The position numbers were made by a program, and so were the translations under genes. 35,050 bases of DNA, taken from a virus. Shown here piece after piece: positions 8,515 to 16,723 of the stretch. Every line of letters begins with the position of its first letter. Within the stretch, counting starts at the first letter, position 1. Location: positions 1 through 35,050 of the IMG/VR virus record IMGVR_UViG_3300032006_002535. The stretch is one strand, 5' to 3'. A model generated the notes under the pieces. The model searched no databases. It had not been told where the DNA came from and saw only the letters and a program-made list of their open reading frames with translations.

Positions 8515-9117
8515 ATGACTATCCCCCTAGTGTTTTTCTCGCTGTTTATACTGATCCTTTGGTTCATAATAGGATCAAGGGGTCACTGGGCCCTGAAGGC
8601 TGTAGTCATAGCGATGACCTTGCATTTCTGTATATCAATTGGCCTTTCACTGGAAGGCTTCGCGGGATGGCCCTCTGCTGACGGCCTTCCCGACAAATTT
8701 ATAGTTCACTGGATAGTCGTAGAAGAGCCGGATAAAAAGACAAAGGCGCCGGGATCGATTTATATATGGGCCACAGACCTAAGCCGCGATCACGAGACCC
8801 CAGAGACTTCCGGATGGAAAAAGTTTTTTCTCAGCCTGTCTCCTTCCGGCGAAGGACAGCCCCGAGCCTATGTAGTGCCCTACTCGAAGGAGAAGCATGA
8901 AGATGCTGACGGCGTCTTGACTCAAATAAGAGGTGGAAAAATCGTCCTTGGGGAGAGGGGCGAAAATGGAGGCGAGCCGGGAGAAGGGGAGGGTGGGGAT
9001 GGTGACGGAAATGGAAGCCCCGAAGGATCGGAGGGAGGGGGCAGCTTCAGTCGCAGCGACGGCATAACTTTTCATGAGCTTCCCCCTACAAAACTTCCCA
9101 AGAAGATAAGGAAATAA
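8515..9117 (+). CDS. Third membrane protein of the channel cassette, unknown family
   Basis: A 200-aa protein with two hydrophobic segments at about 3-20 and 26-47, then a soluble domain (IVHWIVVEEPD, GSIYIWATDL, RAYVVPYSKEKHED). A very Gly/Glu/Asp-rich linker at about 147-180 (DNA near 8950-9055) leads to a basic C-terminal end. It follows the ExbD-like gene by seven bases with GAGG as ribosome binding site. Position and membrane topology suggest a third subunit or the load driven by the ExbB/ExbD-like pair. I do not recognise the soluble domain and give no function. Confidence 0.6.
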   Translation: MTIPLVFFSLFILILWFIIGSRGHWALKAVVIAMTLHFCISIGLSLEGFAGWPSADGLPDKFIVHWIVVEEPDKKTKAPGSIYIWATDLSRDHETPETSGWKKFFLSLSPSGEGQPRAYVVPYSKEKHEDADGVLTQIRGGKIVLGERGENGGEPGEGEGGDGDGNGSPEGSEGGGSFSRSDGITFHELPPTKLPKKIRK

Positions 9118-9123
9118 AGCAAA

Positions 9124-10242
9124 ATGAATATACTATTTGTAGGCCCTTATAAGCAGTATAACGAATGGGGCAGAAAGAGCCGAGCTCTTCTGGGTGCTTT
9201 GAAAAAAACCGGACACACGGTAACTTCTCGACCCATATATTTTTCTCCCGTGCGATGGGAGTATCACGAAGAAGCCGAATTTTCTACCTGTAAAAGTTAC
9301 GACTCGGTGATTCAATTCACACTCCCTACATTTGCAGTCTATAACGGGAAGTTTAAGAAGAATATAGGGGTTTTTAATACTGAAACCATAGATGATTCCA
9401 TCTTTTCCACGGCTCTCAGTCGCATGGAAATTCTTGACGAGGTGTGGGTGGAAAATAAAAAGGTTTACGAGCACTTACAGAATAGGCTTTCTACCACACA
9501 AATTTCTCTTATTGAGCCATACATGGACACGTCTCTTGAAAATGATGCGTCACATGGTAGATTTGATGAAGGGATACTTAGAAAGGGGGCATTTGAAGAT
9601 AAGTTTATGTTTTATGCGATTGGGTCTTTAGATGAAAGGGAAGGCTGTAAGGAGCTAGTCTGCGCATATCTTTCAGAATTTTCCTCCTCCGATAATTCTG
9701 TACTAGTGTACGTTCTTGAAAACAGCGCCGACCCTGCGACTGTAAATGAGTTCATCAACGGATGCTTTAAGGCAATAGGTGCCACGAAAAATACAGACCA
9801 AAGGCCTATGCTGCATATCATGAATCCAGACAGCCCTCTTCCCATTGAAGCGAGGCTGACCGTTCACAAGGAGGGGGACTGCTTTATCTCTCCCGACTAT
9901 TCACTGAACTGTAGCAGCCTCATACTAGAAGCTGTTGCTGCCGAAAGCACCCCTATTGTGACTAAGGGAACCGCTGCCTACGAGCTTCTAGGTGAAAGTG
10001 GATCATGGGGGGTGGAGTCCTATGAGGAAAAGTGCATTTTAAACCACAGAGCTTTTGATGACATGTTTACATGCGATGAAACCTCGATGAGGCCCACGAT
10101 AAGATCTCTGTCCCGTCATATGAGAGAGGCTTATACTGATAAATTCTTGCGTGAAAAGAAGAAGGCTCATAACAAAAAAACAAGAGAGCTTTTTGAAAGC
10201 GATGACTATTACGATACCCTGAAAGACTTACTATGTTCCTAA
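9124..10242 (+). CDS. GT-B-fold glycosyltransferase
   Basis: A 372-aa protein with a glycosyltransferase-like start (NILFVGPYKQYNEWGRKS, then LLGALKKTGHTV) and a C-terminal half resembling the donor site of group 1 transferases (CFISPDYSLNCSSLILEAV and TPIVTKGTAAYELLG). The first strand, the glycine turn and the acidic Glu in the second motif are recognisable, but identity to well-known families appears low. It follows the three channel genes and overlaps the next glycosyltransferase by ten bases, so both probably serve the same glycan. Donor and acceptor are unknown. Confidence 0.7.
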   Translation: MNILFVGPYKQYNEWGRKSRALLGALKKTGHTVTSRPIYFSPVRWEYHEEAEFSTCKSYDSVIQFTLPTFAVYNGKFKKNIGVFNTETIDDSIFSTALSRMEILDEVWVENKKVYEHLQNRLSTTQISLIEPYMDTSLENDASHGRFDEGILRKGAFEDKFMFYAIGSLDEREGCKELVCAYLSEFSSSDNSVLVYVLENSADPATVNEFINGCFKAIGATKNTDQRPMLHIMNPDSPLPIEARLTVHKEGDCFISPDYSLNCSSLILEAVAAESTPIVTKGTAAYELLGESGSWGVESYEEKCILNHRAFDDMFTCDETSMRPTIRSLSRHMREAYTDKFLREKKKAHNKKTRELFESDDYYDTLKDLLCS

Positions 10243-11243
10243 TAGAAAATGTAATCCGTTCTGCGTCGCGTAGGTCCGATGAGGGGCCTCTTAATGTCTT
10301 GATAGTAGCAGAAAACAATGAAAAATACATAAAACTTGTTTGTCAGACAGAAAACAACTTTTACCTATGGTCTTCTTCTGGAAATGCTTGGAAAAAGGAG
10401 ATAGAAACAAGGCCCGAAAATCTACAGGTAATTAATCAAGAGTGGCCCACTTCCTATTTCGACATGATCGTGTGCAACAATCGGTTGGAACAGTATGATT
10501 TAGCTTCGTCGCTAGCCAACAAGTTTCATCTACCCATACTCTTAATAGACCACTGCTCCAGCTCGGCTGTAAAACCCACGAGCGCTCTTGAAAGTATCGC
10601 TCTTTCCAACCCACAGGCTCTTTACAAAAATCCTAGCGTAGTTGTCCCCATCAGCGAGCCTGTCAGTCTCTCATGGCCAAGCGGAAATCTTCGCCTAGTA
10701 ATTCCAGCTGGAATTGACACTGAAAAATTTCACATCCCAGAAAAACGACCACTGCATGCCTCCTTCGGAATAGAGATGACAGAGCACCGAATAATATTCG
10801 ACAATAATACCTCTCCTCAAGTTGGCGAGGCTATATTTAGAGCTTTTGGGAAAAAAATGTATACGGTAATTCCTACCGACTCTGACATAAAAGATAAAGA
10901 AGATATTTATCAACAAGGAGACTACTTTATTAACCCCCAAAATCACGTGACAGTGAAAATGCTTGAATCAATGTCGTGTGGAAATATTCCGATCTGTTTT
11001 GCCAAGACGGATCTTATCGAATTCATAGAAAACGGGGTTGACGGTTTTCTTGTAGATAAAATTGAAGATATCCCAGTCCTTCTCCGCAATCTCGACAGAC
11101 TGTCGCCAAAAGAAAGGTCCAGTATTGGCGAAAGAGCTAGGGAAAAGGTGATAAACACACAGCTTGCCCCTAAAGATTTTGCCTCTAAGTGGAAAAGTGT
11201 TTTTAATTATATGAAAAGTCAATATTACACGGCGCAAGTATAA
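10233..11243 (+). CDS. GT4-like glycosyltransferase
   Basis: A 336-aa protein of the GT-B glycosyltransferase fold. The N-terminal half is divergent. The C-terminal half has PAGIDTEKFHIPEKRP, a donor-site-like stretch MLESMSCGNIPICF, and the usual end AREKVINTQLAPKDFASKW. The first E of the normal E(x7)E motif is hard to place, so catalytic competence is less certain than for the enzyme at 5724-7391. It starts inside the end of the previous glycosyltransferase, supporting joint translation and a shared pathway. Confidence 0.72.
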   Translation: MFLIENVIRSASRRSDEGPLNVLIVAENNEKYIKLVCQTENNFYLWSSSGNAWKKEIETRPENLQVINQEWPTSYFDMIVCNNRLEQYDLASSLANKFHLPILLIDHCSSSAVKPTSALESIALSNPQALYKNPSVVVPISEPVSLSWPSGNLRLVIPAGIDTEKFHIPEKRPLHASFGIEMTEHRIIFDNNTSPQVGEAIFRAFGKKMYTVIPTDSDIKDKEDIYQQGDYFINPQNHVTVKMLESMSCGNIPICFAKTDLIEFIENGVDGFLVDKIEDIPVLLRNLDRLSPKERSSIGERAREKVINTQLAPKDFASKWKSVFNYMKSQYYTAQV

Positions 11244-11262
11244 ACCACAAGGATACGGTACT

Positions 11263-11664
11263 ATGAAAGTTAATCTGATCGTCGATAGCTCCCAGTCAAA
11301 AGAGGGCTACGAAAACATCACTCTGAATCCAGAAGGCATAAACGGCATTCCAGACAGCGCTTGTAAAGAACTCATGGTAGATAACGTCTTCGAGTTTCTC
11401 CCCGAACAAATGACCGCGACCGTTCTAAAAAAGCTGCGGAAGGGAGGGACTTTAGAGATACGTTCCCCGGATGCGCAAGAGATTTTTAGACAATTCGCAA
11501 TAGGTTCTGTAGACTTTGAAAATACCTCCTCTCTCTTAACAGGGGGAAGGGCAAGGATGAGCACTCTAGGGCAGACGCGATCTATATTGGAGTCTAACGG
11601 TCTTCAAATAGAGTTTGCGGCCCTGAATGGCGTCTATTACAGAATAACGGCCAGAAGATCATGA
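11263..11664 (+). CDS. Reduced methyltransferase-like protein
   Basis: A 133-aa protein resembling the C-terminal half of class I SAM-dependent methyltransferases of the kind found in sugar and O-antigen clusters. The recognisable part is VFEFLPEQMTATVLKKLRKG, followed by GGTLEIRSPD, equivalent to the strand 4-helix-strand 5 region. A glycine-rich SAM-binding loop is not visible at the N terminus, and the protein is well under the usual 200 aa or more, so it may be inactive or a binding subunit. It lies between a glycosyltransferase and a small membrane protein and overlaps the latter by four bases. Confidence 0.5.
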   Translation: MKVNLIVDSSQSKEGYENITLNPEGINGIPDSACKELMVDNVFEFLPEQMTATVLKKLRKGGTLEIRSPDAQEIFRQFAIGSVDFENTSSLLTGGRARMSTLGQTRSILESNGLQIEFAALNGVYYRITARRS

Positions 11665-11801
11665 TTAGGTTTAGCGGAATAGCGACAATTATGGCCCTTG
11701 TTTCCTCAGCGATTGGTGGGTTTCGCCCCTCTCACCTAACAGAGTTTCTACTATGGGTAGCATGCATTATGTTCGTATACGAGAGAGACCATGCAAGATA
11801 A
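11661..11801 (+). CDS. Small two-helix membrane peptide, 46 aa
   Basis: A 46-aa reading frame starting on the stop codon of the methyltransferase-like gene (ATGA) and ending 11 bases inside the next gene. It has two hydrophobic stretches, about 5-20 and 27-40, joined by a short polar turn, and a charged C-terminal end. Stop-start coupling on both sides supports a real gene. Such peptides occur at three points in this window (also 19356 and 21852). Function unknown. Confidence 0.55.
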   Translation: MIRFSGIATIMALVSSAIGGFRPSHLTEFLLWVACIMFVYERDHAR

Positions 11802-12696
11802 AAAAGACGAACCGAAGGGTCTGGCAATACAGGCGTCGGTTTCCACGACCTCGTGCCGCCAGTGCATCTTTGCGCAATACAATGACGATAATGAGCAGGT
11901 AAATTGTGCAGCGGGAAGGTTTGAGGTGTTTGAAGAAAATGGCGTAGACCTTATGTTTGTCGGGGATGAGGAGAAAAAGTTCTTTTTAGTGAAAGATAAG
12001 GCCTGCGCTTATTTTCGCCACCAAGAGCAGTTTGCAGAAATAGCCAAGGAGAAGAGTGTCGAAGAGATTTTAGATGACGTAAAAGCTTCATTAAAAATCC
12101 CCTATCACGCCATAGTCTTCTTGCGTCCAGCTCGCCCTTCAGCAAGTAGGCATCACCATCAGGCCATAACAACCGAGAAGCAGAGTCAAGAGCTCCTAGA
12201 GCAACTGAAAGAGAGGCTCGATGAACTGGACCGGCAGGACGTTAAGCCCGCCATTGTTACGGTGATAGACCGCACTCATTCGAAGATTGATCTCACCCCA
12301 AAAGTTGTAGGACTTTTTCATAACGAATACTCCTTTGCTAACTGGAGAACTCAAAGAGTGCAGTCTGTAGACCATTCCGACATGGGCATTATAGATGTAT
12401 GCTATGATAATGTTAAGTCGAAAAAGTATTTTTTTTACACAACCTTTGAAGTTACTAAACCAATCCCTCTTTCTTTTTCGGAAGAGATCCACCATTCTAT
12501 TCAAGAAAAAATGCAAAGCTTCGTGATATTGGAAGCGGACGAGGGTCACGGTAAAACAGTCCTAAAGCTTGCTCATGCAAAATATGGTGGCAACAGTTTT
12601 GATATAGATCTAAAAGACAAGCTAGTTCATTATAATGACGGGACCAATTTGATAAGAAAGGTGGAAGAGCTATGTCCGAGCCTAAAAGTGTCTTAG
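11791..12696 (+). CDS. Cysteine-motif protein of the glycosylation cassette
   Basis: A 301-aa protein. The N-terminal 80 residues carry spaced cysteines: CRQCIFAQ, then NCAAGRFEVF, then KACAYFR, a likely small metal-binding module. I recall similar modules at the front of phage glycosyltransferase-like proteins, but that is memory, not proof. The middle contains a long charged helix (about 130-155) and alternating strands and helices (VKPAIVTVIDRTH, VILEADEGHGKTVLKLAH), possibly a divergent GT-A fold. No DxD motif is certain. It overlaps the next gene by 25 bases, and the two may act as a pair. Function unresolved. Confidence 0.55.
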   Translation: MQDKKDEPKGLAIQASVSTTSCRQCIFAQYNDDNEQVNCAAGRFEVFEENGVDLMFVGDEEKKFFLVKDKACAYFRHQEQFAEIAKEKSVEEILDDVKASLKIPYHAIVFLRPARPSASRHHHQAITTEKQSQELLEQLKERLDELDRQDVKPAIVTVIDRTHSKIDLTPKVVGLFHNEYSFANWRTQRVQSVDHSDMGIIDVCYDNVKSKKYFFYTTFEVTKPIPLSFSEEIHHSIQEKMQSFVILEADEGHGKTVLKLAHAKYGGNSFDIDLKDKLVHYNDGTNLIRKVEELCPSLKVS

Positions 12697-13172
12697 TTGC
12701 GGTTGGGGCAGGCCCCAAGCCACGAATTCCCAAACAAAACTACGAAAACATAGTTACAAAATACAACATGGTCCCTCCGGTGCCCGATCCCGACTTTTTT
12801 AATCTCACTATAAATAAAATAGACCCCTCTGCCCCCCCTCACATATGTGGATTTATGAGAGGGAACCACTTCTATTCCTTCCCCGGAGCTATTCAGGAGA
12901 TAGTTGATGTATTCAACAGTGACGAGGGAATTGAGATAGTCACCGCAGATACTGTTGTAAAAAAGGTGCAAAACGGAGCGGAATATGTATCTTACGGACA
13001 CTCAGAAGTGATCATCGACACCCCCTTCTTTGTCAGAGGGGCCATTGCTAAAAGTATCGAGTTTAAAGAACACGCCGAAATCTTTAAAGAGGTTCTTCAG
13101 TCTCTGGTGAGTAACGGGAGGAAAATATACCACATAGGGGAGTCTCTGCTAACAGTAGAAGTTCATGAATGA
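12672..13172 (+). CDS. Hypothetical protein, possible GT-A fragment
   Basis: A 166-aa protein with no membrane segment or cysteine cluster. The stretch ICGFMRGNHFYSFPGAIQEI, followed by EIVTADTVV, EYVSYGHSEVIIDTPFFVRG and a final KIYHIGESLLTVEV, is weakly reminiscent of the second half of GT-A glycosyltransferases, where a test for acceptor-loop residues precedes a final helix. It is only an impression. The gene overlaps both neighbours (25 bases upstream, four downstream), so it is part of the same transcript as the nucleotidyltransferase that follows. Confidence 0.5.
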   Translation: MSEPKSVLVAVGAGPKPRIPKQNYENIVTKYNMVPPVPDPDFFNLTINKIDPSAPPHICGFMRGNHFYSFPGAIQEIVDVFNSDEGIEIVTADTVVKKVQNGAEYVSYGHSEVIIDTPFFVRGAIAKSIEFKEHAEIFKEVLQSLVSNGRKIYHIGESLLTVEVHE

Positions 13173-13861
13173 GCAAAAAGACGCCCCCTCAAATCACCGT
13201 TATCATTCCAGCTGCCGGTATAGGCAGAAGAATGAAGTCTTATGGACCCAAGCCTCTGATAATGATCGGGGAGTCTACCGTGATAAATATTCAGATTGAC
13301 ACCATAAGATCCCAAATAGACGTTCACGATATCGTCCTTATCTGCGGTTTTAGAGCAGAAAAGCTCATGAATGAGACCCCAAATAGTATAGTAAAGATAG
13401 AAAATGAATCTTACGAGTCTAGCAATGTCGTCAGGAGCATTGGAATGGGCCTACGGGCCATCAGAGATGCAGAGACTGTTGTTGTAGTGTATGGAGATCT
13501 TGTCTTTAACTCCGCAGCTATTGAAAACCTAAACTTAAATAAGTCTTGTATAATAATAGACGATATAAATATGGGTGTCGACGAAGTTGGCTGCATCATA
13601 GATAAAGACGGAAATCTGGCAAACATGATGTACGACCTGCCTGCTAAGTGGGGACAAATTGCTGTCTTTAGAAGTCGAGAGCTTGACCTGCTCAAAGAGC
13701 TGTGCTGGGATAAGAGAAACTATAGAAAGTTTGGTTTTGAAATAATTAACCGTATAATAGAAAGAGGGGGCTCCTTCGGATGCATTCGCAATGAAGATAT
13801 AAAGATTGTGGATATAGATACCTCTAAGGATATTCAAACAGCAATAGGAATACTGACGTGA
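13169..13861 (+). CDS. Sugar-phosphate nucleotidyltransferase-like protein
   Basis: A 230-aa protein of the nucleotidyltransferase family that activates sugar phosphates with NTP. It opens with the nucleotide-binding signature VIIPAAGIGRRM followed by GPKPLIMIGESTVI (the GxGxRL...PKxL pattern), then IVLICGFRAEKL, and VVVVYGDLVFN with the metal-binding Asp. A C-terminal KIVDIDTSKDIQTAIGIL resembles the end of CTP- or UTP-dependent enzymes. Length fits the short members (about 230-250 aa). It would supply nucleotide-sugar to the surrounding glycosyltransferases. The nucleotide and sugar are not decided by sequence. Its stop overlaps the GTG start of the next gene. Confidence 0.8.
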   Translation: MSKKTPPQITVIIPAAGIGRRMKSYGPKPLIMIGESTVINIQIDTIRSQIDVHDIVLICGFRAEKLMNETPNSIVKIENESYESSNVVRSIGMGLRAIRDAETVVVVYGDLVFNSAAIENLNLNKSCIIIDDINMGVDEVGCIIDKDGNLANMMYDLPAKWGQIAVFRSRELDLLKELCWDKRNYRKFGFEIINRIIERGGSFGCIRNEDIKIVDIDTSKDIQTAIGILT

Positions 13862-14736
13862 AAGTTTTAGTTCCAAATTTACATTTTTACCATTTTCGAA
13901 ACATAGCGGGGTGTCTTCAGACAGTTGGGCCCGAAGCCAATGTGCAAACATTTTTGTGGAATTCTGATGAGAAGCCCATAATAGACGTGTTTGACGAAAT
14001 CCGCCCCGACTTGGTATTTTTGCACGAAAGTCAGCTCGACGGAGCCTTTAATATTCTGTGCAGGGAATTCAATTTCGACTACGTCCTAGTGGGGTCTCGC
14101 GATTACCCACAAATACCAAAAAAACCCGCTGCCGTAATAACCTCAGAAAATTTTATGGACAACTTTACGGACCAAGAGAATGTCATGACACTGCTCCCGG
14201 CCGCAAAGGTAACGGAAATACACGCCGCCCAAAAACTAGAGGAGCTGGAATCTGAGGTGCTCATTATAACCGGCGTAGTGCCGAATACCGAGGCTGTTCT
14301 TGACAGCGTAAGATCTTTATGCCATACGTACCGCACTAAAATCATAGGAGAGGCTCCAGTTCCAATACCAAATTATTTGGGCAAAGTGAATATGTTTGAG
14401 AGGGCCAACTTTATCAAGTCAACAAAGGTTCTCGTTGACTTCGGCTCCTACGACTATTTAGATGCGGCCTACCTAAAAACCCCGGCTATCCTTGGGAGAC
14501 CCCCTCTTCGCGGTCTTGGATCGGTGAAAACATTTTCAGATATTCCTACTCTTATGGCCCTAGTGAAAAACCTTCTGGTCGACGAGAAAGGCAAAAAGGA
14601 ATATTCGAGAAAGATTTCTACACACGTTAGAGAAAACCACACATATTATCATCGCTGCTCTCAAATATTCAAGACTATAGGAAAAGATGATGTTTCAAAT
14701 GCGCTTTTGAGCTTTTTGAAGGAGCTGTTAAAATGA
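13858..14736 (+). CDS. CgeB-like GT-B glycosyltransferase
   Basis: A 292-aa protein resembling short glycosyltransferases of the CgeB type. It has an initial strand (KVLVPNLHFYHFRNIAGCLQ), a middle linker with IRPDLVFLHESQLDG, and a C-terminal half with VLVDFGSYDYLDAAYLKTP, which fits the donor-site region. The start is GTG at 13858, overlapping the preceding stop as GTGA; no better ATG is available. It overlaps the next gene by four bases. Activity is probable from context, but the acidic active-site residue is not clearly visible. Confidence 0.6.
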   Translation: MKVLVPNLHFYHFRNIAGCLQTVGPEANVQTFLWNSDEKPIIDVFDEIRPDLVFLHESQLDGAFNILCREFNFDYVLVGSRDYPQIPKKPAAVITSENFMDNFTDQENVMTLLPAAKVTEIHAAQKLEELESEVLIITGVVPNTEAVLDSVRSLCHTYRTKIIGEAPVPIPNYLGKVNMFERANFIKSTKVLVDFGSYDYLDAAYLKTPAILGRPPLRGLGSVKTFSDIPTLMALVKNLLVDEKGKKEYSRKISTHVRENHTYYHRCSQIFKTIGKDDVSNALLSFLKELLK

Positions 14737-15182
14737 TAGGTGTTCTCATGGGGTCTGTATATGATAGCCCCAAAAACATTCTCGCAGTAAAAAGTATAAA
14801 CAAGCTTAAAGACGAGGGGGTAGACTCTTGTCTTTTCTGTGACATAGTAAATTTAAACTTTAGCGTACCCGTCAAAACTAGCGTGCTACAGAGAGCGCAT
14901 GCATTTAATTTTAATGGGGCCATTATAACCCACGAGCTTTCGATGATTCAAGAGCTCAAGAATATGGTATATGCCAAAAAGCGGTATATTTATTTGTACG
15001 ACTTTGACTGGATGAGAATACAAGACCTCCACTTCTCCCACCTCTCAAACACCCTCATGGACGACCAAATAGAAATCATAGCCAGAAGTGATTCGCATGC
15101 AAAAATAATATCGGACCTTTTTAAGAAACCCGCCCATGTAATGAAATATTGGGATGTACAAGCCCTCAAAGAATTGGATTAG
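14733..15182 (+). CDS. Hypothetical protein, possible glycosyltransferase partner
   Basis: A 149-aa protein ending the glycosylation cassette. It starts like a nucleotide-binding strand (IGVLMGSVYDSPKN) and finishes with IEIIARSDSHAKIISDLFKK followed by a conserved-looking KYWDVQAL. The latter resembles the acceptor/donor interface of group 1 glycosyltransferases, so it could be half of such an enzyme or a regulatory partner of the protein before it. No catalytic residues are certain. It overlaps the upstream gene by four bases and ends one base before the endonuclease gene. Confidence 0.45.
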   Translation: MIGVLMGSVYDSPKNILAVKSINKLKDEGVDSCLFCDIVNLNFSVPVKTSVLQRAHAFNFNGAIITHELSMIQELKNMVYAKKRYIYLYDFDWMRIQDLHFSHLSNTLMDDQIEIIARSDSHAKIISDLFKKPAHVMKYWDVQALKELD

Positions 15183-15183
15183 T

Positions 15184-15951
15184 ATGAGCTCTAATACAGA
15201 CAATGACATCGTTAAGCTTTATAACTCTGGTAATTACAGCACCTACGAGCTGGCTGAAAAGTTTAACACCTACCCCAATAAAATTCGCAGGATTCTTCGC
15301 AAGAACGGAGTCCCTCTTCGAACCAAGAGCGCAGCCCAAAAAAATGCCCTGAAAAAGGGTCGAGCATCTCATCCGACAAAGGGGAAAAATCAATCAGAGG
15401 CCACTAAACGTAAAATCAGCGACTCTCAGGGTAAAATCTGGGACGAGATGACTGATGAAGAGCGGCAAAAGCGATCCGACAACGGGAGAGAGGCTTGGAA
15501 TAAAAAAAGCGACGACGAGAAAAACAGGCTGATCAGAAAGGCACAGGACGCCATCCGAGAGTCCAGCAAAATTGGCTCCAAAATGGAAAGATTCTTGCTC
15601 AGACGGCTAACAGAAGAGGGTTTTAGGGTAGACTTTCACAAGGACCATTGGCTTAGAAATAAGCAGCTACAGGTGGACCTGTTTATTCCAGCTCTCCGGA
15701 CTGCAATAGAAGTTGATGGCCCCTCTCACTTTAAGCCCGTGTGGGGTGTGGATAATTTAATTAAAAATCAGAAAGCAGACAGGCAAAAGACGGGTCTAAT
15801 TTTAGAAAGCGGGCTTGTCATGGTGAGAATCAAGCAGGAAAAAAAATTATCTCAACGATATCAGAGAGAGGTAGAGAGCAGGCTTTTTGAGTTGTTGAAA
15901 AAAATACAGGACAAATACCCAAAGGAAAACGAAAGGTACTTTGAAATATGA
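15184..15951 (+). CDS. Vsr/EDxHD-like endonuclease with HTH, homing-type
   Basis: A 255-aa protein with three parts. Residues 7-50 are a helix-turn-helix (IVKLYNSGNYSTYELAEKF, then IRRILRKNGV). About 60-85 (HPTKGKNQSEATKRKISDSQ) resemble the NUMOD3 DNA-binding repeat of homing endonucleases. From about 140 on comes a Vsr-like nuclease core, KMERFLLRRLTEEGF then LQVDLFIPALRTAIEVDGPS and H, matching an E-D-x-H type active site. Such freestanding phage enzymes typically spread themselves by cutting a sister genome. Start is ATG 15184; an upstream extension would lie inside the previous gene. It sits directly beside a recombination protein. Confidence 0.75.
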   Translation: MSSNTDNDIVKLYNSGNYSTYELAEKFNTYPNKIRRILRKNGVPLRTKSAAQKNALKKGRASHPTKGKNQSEATKRKISDSQGKIWDEMTDEERQKRSDNGREAWNKKSDDEKNRLIRKAQDAIRESSKIGSKMERFLLRRLTEEGFRVDFHKDHWLRNKQLQVDLFIPALRTAIEVDGPSHFKPVWGVDNLIKNQKADRQKTGLILESGLVMVRIKQEKKLSQRYQREVESRLFELLKKIQDKYPKENERYFEI

Positions 15952-16721
15952 GCACCACTAAGCAGGAAAACTACGAAGACATGGTTGAAGAATTGTCCGA
16001 TCTTGTAGACAGCATGGATATTGATGTGGCTGGTGAATACCCTGACGAACCTCAATATAGCGGGCCCTCAGACTGCGACGCAGAGTGGTCCGAGTATCTT
16101 CTGGATCAGCTGGGAGACCACGAGCTTATAAACGGGGCTCCCACCGTTGACGGACTTAGAAGAATTACAGAAAAGTGCTTTGGTGAAATCGTAGAATCTC
16201 GCAGTACCATCGTAGAGGCCCCTAGCGGCACCAACGGATTACGCTGCACTATATGCCATACACTTACTATCGTTAAACACCGCAGCCTCCGTACTGTGAA
16301 AGTGGATGGGTGCGTCGATGTTTTGCATTCCAAAACCCCTTACCCGTTCAAAGACCACTTGGTCGCCACCGCCGACACTCGTGCTGAAGGAAAGGCTCTT
16401 CGGAGGGCACTAAAGATTAGAGTGATAACGGCCGAGGAGCTTCAGAGCGAAAGCGAAGAGGAGGTCTTGGTTTCCGAAGAGGCTATCAATGATCAGCAGA
16501 TCCTAGCGATAAACCAGCTTTGTAAGAGGCTGGACGTAAACGTAGAGGGTCTGGTCAAGATGAAGTGTCAGGCGGCAGAAAATATTAACAGCATAAATAA
16601 CTTAGAAGCGAGATTGCTGATATCTCAGCTTTCTGAATTTCAACGCAAACCTGACAATATTGAAAATGAGAATGTCTCCGGTTATGATGAAAACTGGAAA
16701 GATACCTTTTACAGGAGCTGA
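15948..16721 (+). CDS. Candidate single-strand annealing/recombination protein
   Basis: A 257-aa protein. The stretch HLVATADTRAEGKALRRALK (about 138-157) is close to the A(D/E)TRA-x-GRAL signature of phage annealing proteins of the Erf and Rad52-like groups, which pair complementary DNA strands. The C-terminal part, INDQQILAINQLCKRLDVN, resembles the helical C-terminal domain seen in these proteins. An acidic N-terminal region precedes the core, and CTICHT is a single short Cys pair. Following genes encode a zinc-ribbon protein and a 58-aa peptide in tight succession. Erf versus Rad52 family is not decided. Confidence 0.6.
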   Translation: MSTTKQENYEDMVEELSDLVDSMDIDVAGEYPDEPQYSGPSDCDAEWSEYLLDQLGDHELINGAPTVDGLRRITEKCFGEIVESRSTIVEAPSGTNGLRCTICHTLTIVKHRSLRTVKVDGCVDVLHSKTPYPFKDHLVATADTRAEGKALRRALKIRVITAEELQSESEEEVLVSEEAINDQQILAINQLCKRLDVNVEGLVKMKCQAAENINSINNLEARLLISQLSEFQRKPDNIENENVSGYDENWKDTFYRS

Positions 16722-16723
16722 GT

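Noticed and set aside
7384-9117. Zorya anti-phage defence system
   Set aside because: There is a ZorA/ZorB-like pair at most. No ZorC, ZorD helicase or ZorE nuclease gene is adjacent, and the ZorB-like peptidoglycan-binding domain is not visible.
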